This document shows, one piece after another, positions 37,052 through 46,198 of a DNA stretch of 64,000 nucleotides. How positions within the stretch are numbered: the first letter of the stretch is position 1; each line of letters starts with the position of its first letter. Origin of the DNA: Alkaliphilus transvaalensis ATCC 700919 (lineage in GTDB: Bacteria; Bacillota; Clostridia; Peptostreptococcales; Natronincolaceae); the NCBI RefSeq assembly GCF_000621485.1, contig NZ_JHYF01000001.1, forward strand, positions 372,001 through 436,000, in the 5' to 3' direction. The notes under the pieces are model-generated. The model made no database searches. It was given only the letters and a program-made list of their open reading frames with translations, and was not told the DNA's origin. The position numbers were made by a program, and so were the translations under genes.

Positions 37052-37750
37052 ATGTCAGTTATTTCAATGAAACAATTATTAGAAGCTGGTGTTCACTTTG
37101 GACATCAAACAAGAAGATGGAACCCTAAAATGGCAGAATACATCTTCACAGAAAGAAACGGAATATACATCATCGACTTACAAAAAACCGTTAAGAAGGT
37201 AGAAGAAGCCTACCAAATTATGAAGGAAATCGCTGCTGAAGGTAAAACGATTCTTTTCGTTGGTACTAAAAAGCAAGCTCAAGAAGCTATCGAAGAAGAA
37301 GCTAAAAGATGCGGTATGTACTATGTAAACCAAAGATGGTTAGGTGGTATGTTAACAAACTATAACACTATCAAAAACAGAATTGATCGTTTACATGAGT
37401 TAGAAAGAATGGAAGAAGACGGTACTTTCGATGTACTTCCTAAGAAAGAAGTAATCCAACTTAAGCATGAAATGGAAAAACTTGAAAAGTTCTTAGGCGG
37501 AATTAAAGATATGACAGAACTTCCAGAAGCTATTTTTGTGGTAGATCCAAGAAAAGAAAGAATTGCCATCAAAGAAGCTCACAAATTAGGTATACCAGTA
37601 ATCGCAATTGTAGATACTAATTGTGATCCAGAAGAAGCTGATTACGTAATCCCTGGTAATGATGATGCAATTCGAGCTGTAAAGTTACTTACTGCTACAA
37701 TGGCTAATGCTGTTATTGAAGGTAAGCAAGGTGCTCAAACTGAAGAGTAG
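37052..37750 (+). CDS. rpsB: 30S ribosomal protein S2
   Basis: Ribosomal small-subunit protein. The 232-aa protein is full length, beginning [26 protein letters not shown] and containing the S2 signature ([19 protein letters not shown]). A strong aaggaggt site precedes the ATG. It is followed by tsf, the conserved rpsB-tsf-pyrH-frr order. Confidence 0.98.
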   Translation: MSVISMKQLLEAGVHFGHQTRRWNPKMAEYIFTERNGIYIIDLQKTVKKVEEAYQIMKEIAAEGKTILFVGTKKQAQEAIEEEAKRCGMYYVNQRWLGGMLTNYNTIKNRIDRLHELERMEEDGTFDVLPKKEVIQLKHEMEKLEKFLGGIKDMTELPEAIFVVDPRKERIAIKEAHKLGIPVIAIVDTNCDPEEADYVIPGNDDAIRAVKLLTATMANAVIEGKQGAQTEE

Positions 37751-37756
37751 ACTTTA

Positions 37757-37803
37757 AAGGAGGTAAGGGTTTAAGGGAATTTCCCTTTCTCCCTTACCTT
37801 TAA
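37757..37803 (+). other. nested hairpin between rpsB and tsf
   Basis: aggtaaggg (37761-37769) pairs with cccttacct (37791-37799), and inside it aaggga (37773-37778) pairs with tccctt (37782-37787). Only a TTTAATAAT tail follows, so it is at most a weak terminator. It may act as an attenuator or RNA-stabilising element that adjusts tsf relative to rpsB. Confidence 0.6.
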
Positions 37804-37828
37804 TAATATTATATGAGGAGGCATACAA

Positions 37829-38479
37829 ATGAGTATAACTGCAGGAATGGTAAAAGAACTAAGAGAAAAAACTGGTGCAGGAATGATGGATTGTAAAAAA
37901 GCATTAACAGATGCTAACGGTGATATGAATAAAGCTGTTGAAATTTTAAGAGAAAAAGGTTTAGCAGCTGTTGCAAAAAAAGCTGGTAGAGTTGCAGCGG
38001 AAGGTTTAGTTGAATCATACATACATGGTGGTAGAATTGGTGTTTTAGTTGAAGTTAACTCAGAAACTGACTTCGTAGCTAAGAACCAAGAATTTAGAGA
38101 TTTTGTTAAGGATGTTGCTATGCAAATCGCTGCTGCAAATCCTCAGTTCGTAAGTAAAGAAGAAGTTCCACAAGCTGAAATTGAAAAAGAAAAAGAAATT
38201 TTAAGAAAACAAGCTTTAAATGAAGGCAAGCCAGAAAAGATTGTAGATAAGATGGTTGAAGGAAGAATTGAAAAATACTATAAAGAAGTTTGTTTATTAG
38301 AGCAAACCTTTGTAAAGAACCCTGATGTAACTATCGGAGAATTATTAACTGAAAAAGTTGCTAAGATTGGTGAAAACTTAAGCATTAGAAGATTCGCTAG
38401 ATTCGAGGTAGGAGAAGGATTAGAAAAGAAAGAAGAAAACTTTGCTGAAGAAGTTGCAAAGCAACTTGGCCAACAATAA
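37829..38479 (+). CDS. tsf: translation elongation factor Ts
   Basis: Nucleotide exchange factor for EF-Tu. The 216-aa protein has the N-terminal UBA-like motif [16 protein letters not shown] and the TDFV catalytic motif in [10 protein letters not shown]. It is a short-form EF-Ts of about 200 aa as in many Firmicutes. The ribosome binding site is gaggaggc. Confidence 0.98.
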   Translation: MSITAGMVKELREKTGAGMMDCKKALTDANGDMNKAVEILREKGLAAVAKKAGRVAAEGLVESYIHGGRIGVLVEVNSETDFVAKNQEFRDFVKDVAMQIAAANPQFVSKEEVPQAEIEKEKEILRKQALNEGKPEKIVDKMVEGRIEKYYKEVCLLEQTFVKNPDVTIGELLTEKVAKIGENLSIRRFARFEVGEGLEKKEENFAEEVAKQLGQQ

Positions 38480-38485
38480 TTAATC

Positions 38486-38515
38486 AAAGGAGAACACAAT
38501 GTGTTCTCCTTTATA
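38486..38515 (+). terminator. terminator-like hairpin after tsf
   Basis: aaaggagaacaca and tgtgttctccttt are perfect 13-bp complements separated by one base (an effective loop of about 5 nt), followed by tttataa. The stem is strong but the T-tract is short. It separates rpsB-tsf from pyrH. Confidence 0.72.
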
Positions 38516-38550
38516 ACATAAGCTTCTGGAGATAATAATAAAATTTATAT

Positions 38551-38588
38551 TATCATATATTAAAAACGACTTCTATCATATATTAAAA
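38551..38588. repeat. two direct 15-bp repeats upstream of pyrH
   Basis: The 15-mer tatcatatattaaaa occurs at 38551-38565 and exactly again at 38574-38588, a 23-bp period (about two DNA turns). It lies in the 227-bp gap between tsf and pyrH, where a promoter for pyrH would be expected. It could be a regulator binding site or promoter-proximal A/T element. I found no convincing -35/-10 pair around it. Confidence 0.7.
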
Positions 38589-38616
38589 TAGCTTTCATAT
38601 TGTATCAGTCCTATAG

Positions 38617-39414
<798 letters not shown>

Positions 39415-39434
39415 TGATAAAAGGAGGAGATTAT

Positions 39435-39992
39435 ATGTATTTAGAGATTCATCAAGTAATAGAAGAAAAAATGCAAAAGACAATTAGTGTTATTAAAGAT
39501 GATTTAGGTTCAATTAGGGCAGGGAGAGCGAATCCAGCTATGCTTGATAAGTTAACCGTTGACTATTATGGAACCGTTACACCTGTTAAGCAATTAGCTT
39601 CTGTAACTGCTCCTGAGCCTAGATTACTTTTAATTCAACCCTATGATCGTTCAAGTATGCAAAGTATAGAGAAGGCAATTCAAATGTCTGATTTAGGTCT
39701 TAACCCTTCTAATGATGGTAAGGTAATAAGACTTAACATTCCTCAATTAACGGAAGAAAGAAGAAGAGATTTGACTAAACTAGTTAAGAAAACTGCCGAA
39801 GATGGTAAAGTTGCCATCCGTAATGAGAGAAGAGAAGGCAACGATTTACTTAAAAAGATGCAAAAAGATGGAGAGTTAACAGAAGATGAATTGAAAAAAG
39901 CGCAAGATGAAATTCAAAAAATGACTGATAAGTATATCCAACAAATTGATGAGTTAGTAGTAAAGAAAGAAAAAGAACTCTTGGAGGTATAG
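39435..39992 (+). CDS. frr: ribosome recycling factor
   Basis: Splits post-termination ribosomes together with EF-G. The 185-aa product has the exact family length and the motifs [14 protein letters not shown] and [20 protein letters not shown] 39435 follows aaaggaggaga; an upstream ATG at 39414 lacks a site and overlaps the pyrH end. Confidence 0.98.
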   Translation: MYLEIHQVIEEKMQKTISVIKDDLGSIRAGRANPAMLDKLTVDYYGTVTPVKQLASVTAPEPRLLLIQPYDRSSMQSIEKAIQMSDLGLNPSNDGKVIRLNIPQLTEERRRDLTKLVKKTAEDGKVAIRNERREGNDLLKKMQKDGELTEDELKKAQDEIQKMTDKYIQQIDELVVKKEKELLEV

Positions 39993-39994
39993 TC

Positions 39995-40183
39995 TTGAAC
40001 CATATTCCAGATTTAGTAGCTTATCCAGTTGAAGAGGCTGTTTCAATTCTAAAGGATCTGAATGTGAAAATAAACGTAGTAGAATCCTATGGAAAAAGTT
40101 TCGAAAAAACAGAGGATGTAAGGGTAGTTCGCCAAAAAATCCTTACAGCTAATGAAATTGAATTGATAATATCATTTTTTTAA
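39995..40183 (+). CDS. PASTA-like mini-protein between frr and uppS
   Basis: A 62-aa protein resembling a single PASTA domain: IPDLVAYPVEEAVSILKDLNV and then VRVVRQKIL...ELIISFF. It has no membrane segment or signal peptide, so unlike PASTA kinases or PBPs it should be cytoplasmic. It starts with TTG 39995 behind ttggaggt, overlapping nothing and 2 nt after frr. I know of no function. Confidence 0.7.
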   Translation: MNHIPDLVAYPVEEAVSILKDLNVKINVVESYGKSFEKTEDVRVVRQKILTANEIELIISFF

Positions 40184-40203
40184 GCCCCCTTATTTGGGGG
40201 TTT
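40182..40203 (+). other. short hairpin after the PASTA-like gene
   Basis: aagccccc and gggggttt pair around a ttattt loop (8-bp stem including one G-U), overlapping the stop codon region. Only three Ts follow before aaaatg. It is probably a weak or partial terminator before uppS. Confidence 0.5.
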
Positions 40204-40228
40204 AAAATGATTGAGGTGAAAGACGAGA

Positions 40229-40984
40229 ATGGACATAATGAAGTTGTTTGGAAAGAGTAAAGAGGTAGATTATTCCTTAGACTCAGAAAATATACCCCAA
40301 CATATTGCCATTATAATGGATGGCAATGGTAGATGGGCAAAGAAGCGGCAACTACCTAGATCCCTTGGTCATAGAGCAGGTGGTGAAGCTTTGAGAGACG
40401 TAATTGAAACGGCGGCAGTTATTGGCCTTAAATACTTAACAATATATGCTTTTTCAACCGAGAATTGGAGTCGACCACAAGACGAGGTTTCTTCAATTAT
40501 GCAACTCCTAGTAGAATATCTAAAAAAAGAAGCCAAAGAACTCCATAAGAATAACGTTAAAATTATTACCATTGGAGATTTAAGTCGCTTACCAAGAGAC
40601 CTGCAACAGGAAGTTGAAAAGGTAAAGGAATTAACGAAGGATAACACTGGACTAAGGGTTAATATCGCTTTAAATTACGGTGGACGTGATGAATTAGTTA
40701 GAGCATTTAAAAAGATATCCAGTGAAATTGTAGCAGGGAATAGAACAACCGACGAAATCAATGAAGAATTAATAGCTAATTATTTAGACACAGCCGAAAT
40801 CCCAGAACCTGAATTATTAATTAGAACCAGCGGAGAGTGTCGATTGAGTAACTTTATGATATGGCAATTAAGCTATACAGAGTTTTGGTTTACAGATTGT
40901 TATTGGCCAGACTTTAAAGGTAAAGATTTAGTTGAAGCTATACAAGATTACCAGAATCGAGAAAGAAGATTTGGTAAGGTTTAG
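40229..40984 (+). CDS. uppS: undecaprenyl diphosphate synthase
   Basis: Cis-prenyltransferase making the C55 lipid carrier for wall synthesis. The 251-aa protein has the catalytic MDGNGRWAKKR motif, the FSTENW motif and the C-terminal RTSGECRLSNFMIWQ...TDCYWPDF. The usual Gln of SGEQR is Cys here. ATG 40229 follows gaggtg at about 11 nt. It lies next to cdsA as expected. Confidence 0.96.
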   Translation: MDIMKLFGKSKEVDYSLDSENIPQHIAIIMDGNGRWAKKRQLPRSLGHRAGGEALRDVIETAAVIGLKYLTIYAFSTENWSRPQDEVSSIMQLLVEYLKKEAKELHKNNVKIITIGDLSRLPRDLQQEVEKVKELTKDNTGLRVNIALNYGGRDELVRAFKKISSEIVAGNRTTDEINEELIANYLDTAEIPEPELLIRTSGECRLSNFMIWQLSYTEFWFTDCYWPDFKGKDLVEAIQDYQNRERRFGKV

Positions 40985-40996
40985 AGGGGGAACTCC

Positions 40997-41788
40997 ATGT
41001 TAAAACGTATAATAAGTGCTATTGTTGGAATACCTTTTCTATTGGCGATCGTACATTATGGTGGAGTAGTTTTGTATCTATCTGTTATGATTGTTTCGTT
41101 AATAGGACTTCACGAATTTTATAATGCAGTAAAGCATAAAGATGTAAATCCTATTTCATGGGTTGGGTTTATAGCAACGATTGGAATCTTGAGTCAGTTT
41201 TATTTTTCCTTTAACCAATCTTTACTGCTGTTTATTTTAGTAGTTGCAACCTTAGTGCTAAGTATCATACCATTAACCCAACAGAAATATAATATTATAG
41301 ATATCAGTACAACAATCTATGGAATTATTTATGTTTCTATTTTATTAGGTCATGTTATATTAATAAGTAGACAAGAAAACAATATAGCTATCTGGTTAAT
41401 ATTTATAACAGCATGGGGTACAGATACCTTTGCATATTTTGCGGGCAACTTCTTTGGGAAGCATAAATTATGTCCTAATATAAGCCCTAAAAAAACAATA
41501 GAAGGTTCCATCGGAGGAACCCTAGGTGCGGTGTTAGCTTCTGGTGTTTTTGGGTATCTATTTTTGAGAGAACATTTATTAGTTATAATTATTATGGGTT
41601 TTACTGCCAGCATTTTAGCTCAAATTGGAGACCTGTGTGCATCTAGTATCAAAAGATACGTAGGAATTAAAGATTTTGGCAACCTAATGCCTGGCCACGG
41701 TGGGGCCCTTGATCGTTTTGATAGTATTTTGTTTACAGCACCAGTCGTGTATTATTTTCTAATTTTTATGATTAATAATGTTCATTAA
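40997..41788 (+). CDS. cdsA: phosphatidate cytidylyltransferase
   Basis: Makes CDP-diacylglycerol, the phospholipid precursor. The 263-aa protein has about eight membrane helices and the CDP-DAG synthase signature near its C-terminus (SSIKRYVGIKDFGNLMPGHG...DRFDS). The ribosome binding site is gaggggga. A terminator hairpin overlaps the end of the gene. Confidence 0.96.
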   Translation: MLKRIISAIVGIPFLLAIVHYGGVVLYLSVMIVSLIGLHEFYNAVKHKDVNPISWVGFIATIGILSQFYFSFNQSLLLFILVVATLVLSIIPLTQQKYNIIDISTTIYGIIYVSILLGHVILISRQENNIAIWLIFITAWGTDTFAYFAGNFFGKHKLCPNISPKKTIEGSIGGTLGAVLASGVFGYLFLREHLLVIIIMGFTASILAQIGDLCASSIKRYVGIKDFGNLMPGHGGALDRFDSILFTAPVVYYFLIFMINNVH

Positions 41789-41816
41789 ATAAGCAGGCTT
41801 TCAGCATGCTTATTTT
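41788..41816 (+). terminator. terminator after cdsA
   Basis: aataagca (41788-41795) pairs with tgcttatt (41807-41814) across an 11-nt loop and continues into tt, giving TTATTTT. It begins at the cdsA stop codon. The stem is A/T rich, so efficiency may be moderate. Confidence 0.6.
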
Positions 41817-41931
41817 CAAATACTAGGAAATTGTGGTCTTTAAACCTTAAGGCATGATTTCCCTTTTGTATTTTTATCCTTTTGCAGATACAGGATTATT
41901 AATTAGATTTAGCTAAGAGTGGGGTGAAGGA

Positions 41932-43083
41932 ATGACAAAACGGATAACCATATTAGGGTCAACAGGCTCTATTGGTAAGCAGGCATTGGAAGTCGTATCA
42001 GAACAGCCACATGAATTTGAAATTATCGGATTGGCTGCCATGAGTAGTATTGATGATTTAGAGTTACAAATAAAACAGTTTCAACCTAAACTTGTAGCTG
42101 TTTATGATGAGAAAAAGGCTCTTGAATTAAAGGAAAGAATAAAAGGGTCAAGAACTAGGATTGTGTCGGGGATGGAGGGGTTAATAGAAACAGCTACCCT
42201 GGATGAGGCTGATCTTGTACTGAATTCTGTGGTAGGTAGTATTGGCGTATTACCAACACTTTCAGCTATAAGATCTAGGAAGAACATTGCCTTAGCCAAC
42301 AAAGAAACCCTTGTTGTTGCAGGTGCCTTAATTATGGAAGAGGCTAAAAAGTATGGGGTAAAAATTATTCCTGTAGATAGTGAACATTCGGCAATTTTCC
42401 AGTGTCTTCAGGGAGAAGCATCAAATACAATATCTAAAGTTATTTTAACAGCTTCGGGTGGGCCTTTTCGAGAGCGTGAAAAGCGGGATTTAATAGATGT
42501 TAAGTTTCATGAAGCATTAAAACATCCTAATTGGAGCATGGGGAGAAAAATCTCAATAGATTCAGCTACCTTGATGAACAAAGGGTTAGAAGTCATTGAA
42601 GCAAAGTGGTTATTTGATGTAAATGTGGATAAAATAGATGTAGTAGTGCATCCCCAAAGTATCATTCACTCAATGGTAGAGATGGAAGATTCATCGGTAA
42701 TGGCCCAGTTAGGGCTGCCAGACATGAAGCTACCAATACAGTATGCTTTTACTTACCCTAAACGTTTAAAGGGGAATATTCCTAAGCTTAATTTAAAGGA
42801 AATTGGCCAATTAAGCTTTTATGAAGCCGATCTTGATAAATTTCCTTGTTTAGCCTTAGCTTATGAAGCCCTCAGGATAGGAGGTACGATGCCTTGTATT
42901 GTTAATGGTGCAAATGAAGTTTTGGTTGATTATTACCTTCAAGATAAAATTGGATTCTACGATATACCTAAATATATCGAGAAAGCCATGAATAAACATG
43001 AAGTATTTCAATATAAAAATATAGATGAGATCCTTGAAGTAGATCGATGGGTTCGTGATTGGATCCTTAGTCAATTAAGATAG
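41932..43083 (+). CDS. dxr: 1-deoxy-D-xylulose 5-phosphate reductoisomerase
   Basis: Second step of the MEP isoprenoid pathway, forming MEP with NADPH. The 383-aa protein has the nucleotide-binding GSTGSIGKQAL, the metal-binding VDSEHSAIFQ and the substrate loop HPNWSMGRKISIDSATL. The start ATG follows ggggtgaagg. ispG of the same pathway is 1.4 kb downstream. Confidence 0.97.
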   Translation: MTKRITILGSTGSIGKQALEVVSEQPHEFEIIGLAAMSSIDDLELQIKQFQPKLVAVYDEKKALELKERIKGSRTRIVSGMEGLIETATLDEADLVLNSVVGSIGVLPTLSAIRSRKNIALANKETLVVAGALIMEEAKKYGVKIIPVDSEHSAIFQCLQGEASNTISKVILTASGGPFREREKRDLIDVKFHEALKHPNWSMGRKISIDSATLMNKGLEVIEAKWLFDVNVDKIDVVVHPQSIIHSMVEMEDSSVMAQLGLPDMKLPIQYAFTYPKRLKGNIPKLNLKEIGQLSFYEADLDKFPCLALAYEALRIGGTMPCIVNGANEVLVDYYLQDKIGFYDIPKYIEKAMNKHEVFQYKNIDEILEVDRWVRDWILSQLR

Positions 43084-43096
43084 GTGGTGTAATGTA

Positions 43097-44101
43097 ATGC
43101 AAACAGCTTTAGCAGCAATCATTGTATTCGGTATAGCCATATTTATTCACGAGTTGGGACATTTCGGGGTAGCAAAGCTAGTGGGGATTAAGGTTCATGA
43201 ATTTGCTCTAGGTATGGGGCCAAAATTAATTCAATTCACCAGTGGTGAAACAGCATATACCCTAAGGGCATTACCAATTGGTGGATATGTTAAAATGGAA
43301 GGTGAAGATGAAGCATCAGAGGACGAAAGAAGTTTTAATAAAAAGCCTGCATTGGCAAGGATAGGGGTTATTTTTGCAGGACCAATTATGAACTTCTTAC
43401 TGGGCTTACTTCTATTTACCATGCTTTTTTACACAGTTGGCGTACCTACGACAACGATACAACAGGTTATTTCTGGTTCACCGGCTGAGGTAATGGATAT
43501 TCAGCCAGGAGACAGCATATTATCAGTAAACGGGCAGAAAACCGATAGTTGGGGAGATTTAGAATCGGCCATTGGTGGGTCCACTGGCGGTCAATTAGAG
43601 ATTCTTCTTAGAAGAAATGGTGAAGAAATTAGTAAGATCATAGAACCTATGGTAGATGCAGAATCTGGAAGAATTATGATCGGAATTGTACCAAGTTATG
43701 AGAGGAACTTAGGAGGCGCCATAAGAAATAGCTTTAACAATTTTAGGATGATTATTAGAGAAATCATGTCCTTCCTAAGAAGGGTAGTGGTACGGGAAGC
43801 AACAACAGACGAAGTTGCCGGTCCTGTGGGTATCATCCACTTAGTAGGTGAGGCTACTAGAGCTGGGTGGTTAAATGTTCTATTTTTAGCAGGATTAATT
43901 AACATTAATCTAGGTTTAATGAATCTTTTACCTATCCCTGCTTTGGACGGTAGCCGCCTATTATTTCTAATAGCAGAAGTTTTTAGAGGTAAACCGGTTG
44001 ATCCAGATAAAGAAGGTATGATCCACATGGTAGGCTTTACTGTTTTAATTGGTTTAATGATATTTGTAACCTATCAAGATATTGTGAGAATCTTTAATTA
44101 A
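43097..44101 (+). CDS. rseP: RIP site-2 zinc metalloprotease RseP
   Basis: Intramembrane protease that cleaves anti-sigma factors. The 334-aa protein has the zinc motif HELGH near residues 15-19, a PDZ domain (about 125-200) and the second catalytic motif PIPALDGSRLLF near the C-terminus. It has the usual dxr neighbour. The Bacillus homologue is RasP; substrates here are unknown. Confidence 0.96.
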   Translation: MQTALAAIIVFGIAIFIHELGHFGVAKLVGIKVHEFALGMGPKLIQFTSGETAYTLRALPIGGYVKMEGEDEASEDERSFNKKPALARIGVIFAGPIMNFLLGLLLFTMLFYTVGVPTTTIQQVISGSPAEVMDIQPGDSILSVNGQKTDSWGDLESAIGGSTGGQLEILLRRNGEEISKIIEPMVDAESGRIMIGIVPSYERNLGGAIRNSFNNFRMIIREIMSFLRRVVVREATTDEVAGPVGIIHLVGEATRAGWLNVLFLAGLININLGLMNLLPIPALDGSRLLFLIAEVFRGKPVDPDKEGMIHMVGFTVLIGLMIFVTYQDIVRIFN

Positions 44102-44497
44102 GCTTCATTAACACTGATTAAGTAGAGAAATTCCTAAACTGAGAAATAAATTCAGATTTATGGTATATGCAATTTACTAACTAATGATAGAATAATATTA
44201 ATACAATTAAGTTTTTTGTTGATAATAATAACTTCATTGTTGACAGTAATTAAGTTCATCAGGAATTATAAGTAGATCAGGTAGCTGATCTACTTTCCTT
44301 ATGGTCTATACTTATATATACATATAATTAAATTACTGGAGTATCCATCATCAATGAAGGGCATACTGAGGTAAAATATTTTACTTTTATGACTTTATAT
44401 ATAACTGACTATTATGACTAAAGGTATCCAGCTGACTTATAAAGGTAAAGAAAGTATAATTAACATAATAAAATTATGTAAACGGAAGGTGTTTGTT
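44102..44497. other. rseP-ispG intergenic region
   Basis: Nearly 400 bp without a supportable gene. A clear terminator-like hairpin is at 44270-44300. A perfect TTGACA at 44240-44245 with a weak -10 lies just before it. A perfect 14-bp palindrome gtaaaatattttac (44371-44384) is followed by TTTTAT. TATAAT-like sequences occur near 44325. An in-frame ATG at 44414 extends the ispG frame, but the extension looks unlike the family. Confidence 0.5.
44270..44300 (+). terminator. terminator between rseP and ispG
   Basis: aagtagatcag and ctgatctactt form a perfect 11-bp stem with a gtag loop, followed by TCCTT. It lies 169 nt after rseP and 198 nt before ispG, so it could end the dxr-rseP transcript or attenuate an ispG leader. 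Confidence 0.7.
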
Positions 44498-45544
44498 ATG
44501 AGGAAAAAGACAAAGGCTATAAAAGTAGGTAATATTTTTGTAGGGGGAGATCATCCTATTACCGTCCAATCTATGACTACTATAGATCCTAAAAATGTTG
44601 AGGCAAGTGTAGAACAAATCCTTAAATTAGAAGAAGCGGGTTGTGATATTGTTAGAATTGCAGTTCCTTCCCTACAATCAGCTTACCACATTGGAGAAAT
44701 AAAAGCTCAAACCAACATACCCATAGTGGCTGATATCCACTTTGATTACCGTATTGCATTAGAATCTATTAAACAAGGGATAGACGCCCTACGAATTAAT
44801 CCAGGAAACATAGGAGATAAAAAACGAGTTAGAGAAGTGGTAAAGGCAGCAAAGGAGAAAAATATTCCAATTAGAATTGGTGTTAATGCGGGTTCCTTAG
44901 AAAAACATCTGCTAGAAAAATATGGACATCCTACAGCCGATGCTATGGTAGAAAGTGCATTAGAACATGTAGCCATTTTAGAAGAATTAGACTTCACAGA
45001 TATTGTTATCTCCCTTAAAGCCAGTGATGTGGCGTTAACAGTAGAGGCCTATCAAAAAATCTCTCAGGCATGTGATTACCCTCTCCATCTAGGAATAACA
45101 GAGGCAGGTACTGTTTGGGCAGGTACTGTTAAATCTTCTATAGGTATCGGAGCTCTTTTGTTAATGGGAATAGGTGATACCATCAGAGTTTCCCTAACAG
45201 GAGACCCTGTGGAAGAGATTAAAGTTGGTAGACAGATTCTAAAATCCCTTGGAATCATTCAAAATGAAATAACGATAATATCCTGTCCTACTTGTGGCCG
45301 TTGCCAAATAGACCTAATAAACCTAGCAAATGAAGTTGAAGAAAAAATAGGAAAACTAAGAAAACCCATTAAGCTGGCAATTATGGGCTGTGCAGTTAAT
45401 GGACCTGGTGAGGCAAGAGAAGCAGATATTGGCATTGCCGGTGGTATTGATGGTGCATTGCTATTCAAAAAGGGTGAAATAATAAAGAAAATACCTGAAG
45501 GTGAAATTACAAAGGTTCTGTTGGAAGAAATTGAAAAAATGTAG
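44498..45544 (+). CDS. ispG: 4-hydroxy-3-methylbut-2-en-1-yl diphosphate synthase IspG (GcpE)
   Basis: Iron-sulfur enzyme of the MEP isoprenoid pathway. The 348-aa protein has [19 protein letters not shown] and the cluster cysteines in SCPTCGRCQ and [13 protein letters not shown] 44498 follows cggaaggt with 7-nt spacing and matches the family N-terminus; the frame is open back to 44414 without homology. Length agrees with one-domain bacterial IspG. Confidence 0.97.
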   Translation: MRKKTKAIKVGNIFVGGDHPITVQSMTTIDPKNVEASVEQILKLEEAGCDIVRIAVPSLQSAYHIGEIKAQTNIPIVADIHFDYRIALESIKQGIDALRINPGNIGDKKRVREVVKAAKEKNIPIRIGVNAGSLEKHLLEKYGHPTADAMVESALEHVAILEELDFTDIVISLKASDVALTVEAYQKISQACDYPLHLGITEAGTVWAGTVKSSIGIGALLLMGIGDTIRVSLTGDPVEEIKVGRQILKSLGIIQNEITIISCPTCGRCQIDLINLANEVEEKIGKLRKPIKLAIMGCAVNGPGEAREADIGIAGGIDGALLFKKGEIIKKIPEGEITKVLLEEIEKM

Positions 45545-45559
45545 TTCAGGAGGGTTTCT

Positions 45560-46186
45560 ATGAAGGTATCTGCAATAATACCAGCCTTTAATGAAGAAGA
45601 GCGTATAGAAAATGTTATTAAACCGTTATTGGATTCTCCCCTTATAAATCGTATAATAGTGATAGACGATGGCTCGATAGATCTAACAGCAAAAGTAGTT
45701 AGCAAATACCCTGTAGAACTAATACGTCTTCCCAAAAACAAAGGAAAAGCTGAAGCTGTAAAGGTGGGCTTAAGCTATTGTCAAGAAGATATTATACTAA
45801 TGATTGATGCAGATTTAGTAGGTTTAACAACAATACATTTAAGAGACCTAATTGCTCCTATTAAAGAAGAAAATATCGAAATGACCATTGGTATTTTTGA
45901 AGGTGGAAGATTTTTAACAGATACTGCTCAAAAAGTAGCACCTAATCTTTCGGGACAGAGGGCTTTTAAAGGGTCTCTTGTTGCAGATATTTTAAGTTTA
46001 GACACCAAGGGCTATAGTATAGAAATGGCCCTAACAAAGTTAATTAAGAATAAAAATATAAGTACGAAGAAGGTAATATTGAAGAACATTAGTCATGTTA
46101 TTAAAGAAGAAAAACTAGGGCTTTATAAGGGAGCCCTCTATAGAATGAAAATGTATGGTGAGATTATTAAACATTGGTTAAATTAA
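45560..46186 (+). CDS. family 2 glycosyltransferase
   Basis: A 208-aa GT-A fold transferase. The N-terminus SAIIPAFNEEERIENVI and the nucleotide-sugar motifs VIDDGSIDLT and MIDADLVGL (DxD-like) are typical of GT2 enzymes. It has no membrane helices, so acts in the cytoplasm or at the membrane surface; acceptor and donor are unknown. It lies in the ispG-polC slot where other Firmicutes often have proS. The ribosome binding site is caggagg. Confidence 0.85.
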   Translation: MKVSAIIPAFNEEERIENVIKPLLDSPLINRIIVIDDGSIDLTAKVVSKYPVELIRLPKNKGKAEAVKVGLSYCQEDIILMIDADLVGLTTIHLRDLIAPIKEENIEMTIGIFEGGRFLTDTAQKVAPNLSGQRAFKGSLVADILSLDTKGYSIEMALTKLIKNKNISTKKVILKNISHVIKEEKLGLYKGALYRMKMYGEIIKHWLN

Positions 46187-46198
46187 AGGTGGGATCAT

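Noticed and set aside
40182-40203. Hairpin after the PASTA-like gene as a full terminator
   Set aside because: Only three Ts follow the stem, so strong termination is unlikely.
44414-44497. N-terminal extension of ispG
   Set aside because: The 28 extra residues have no similarity to IspG and the start at 44414 has no ribosome binding site.
45259-45741. 160-aa minus-strand reading frame across the ispG-GT2 boundary
   Set aside because: It overlaps two well-supported plus-strand genes and has the composition of a shadow frame.
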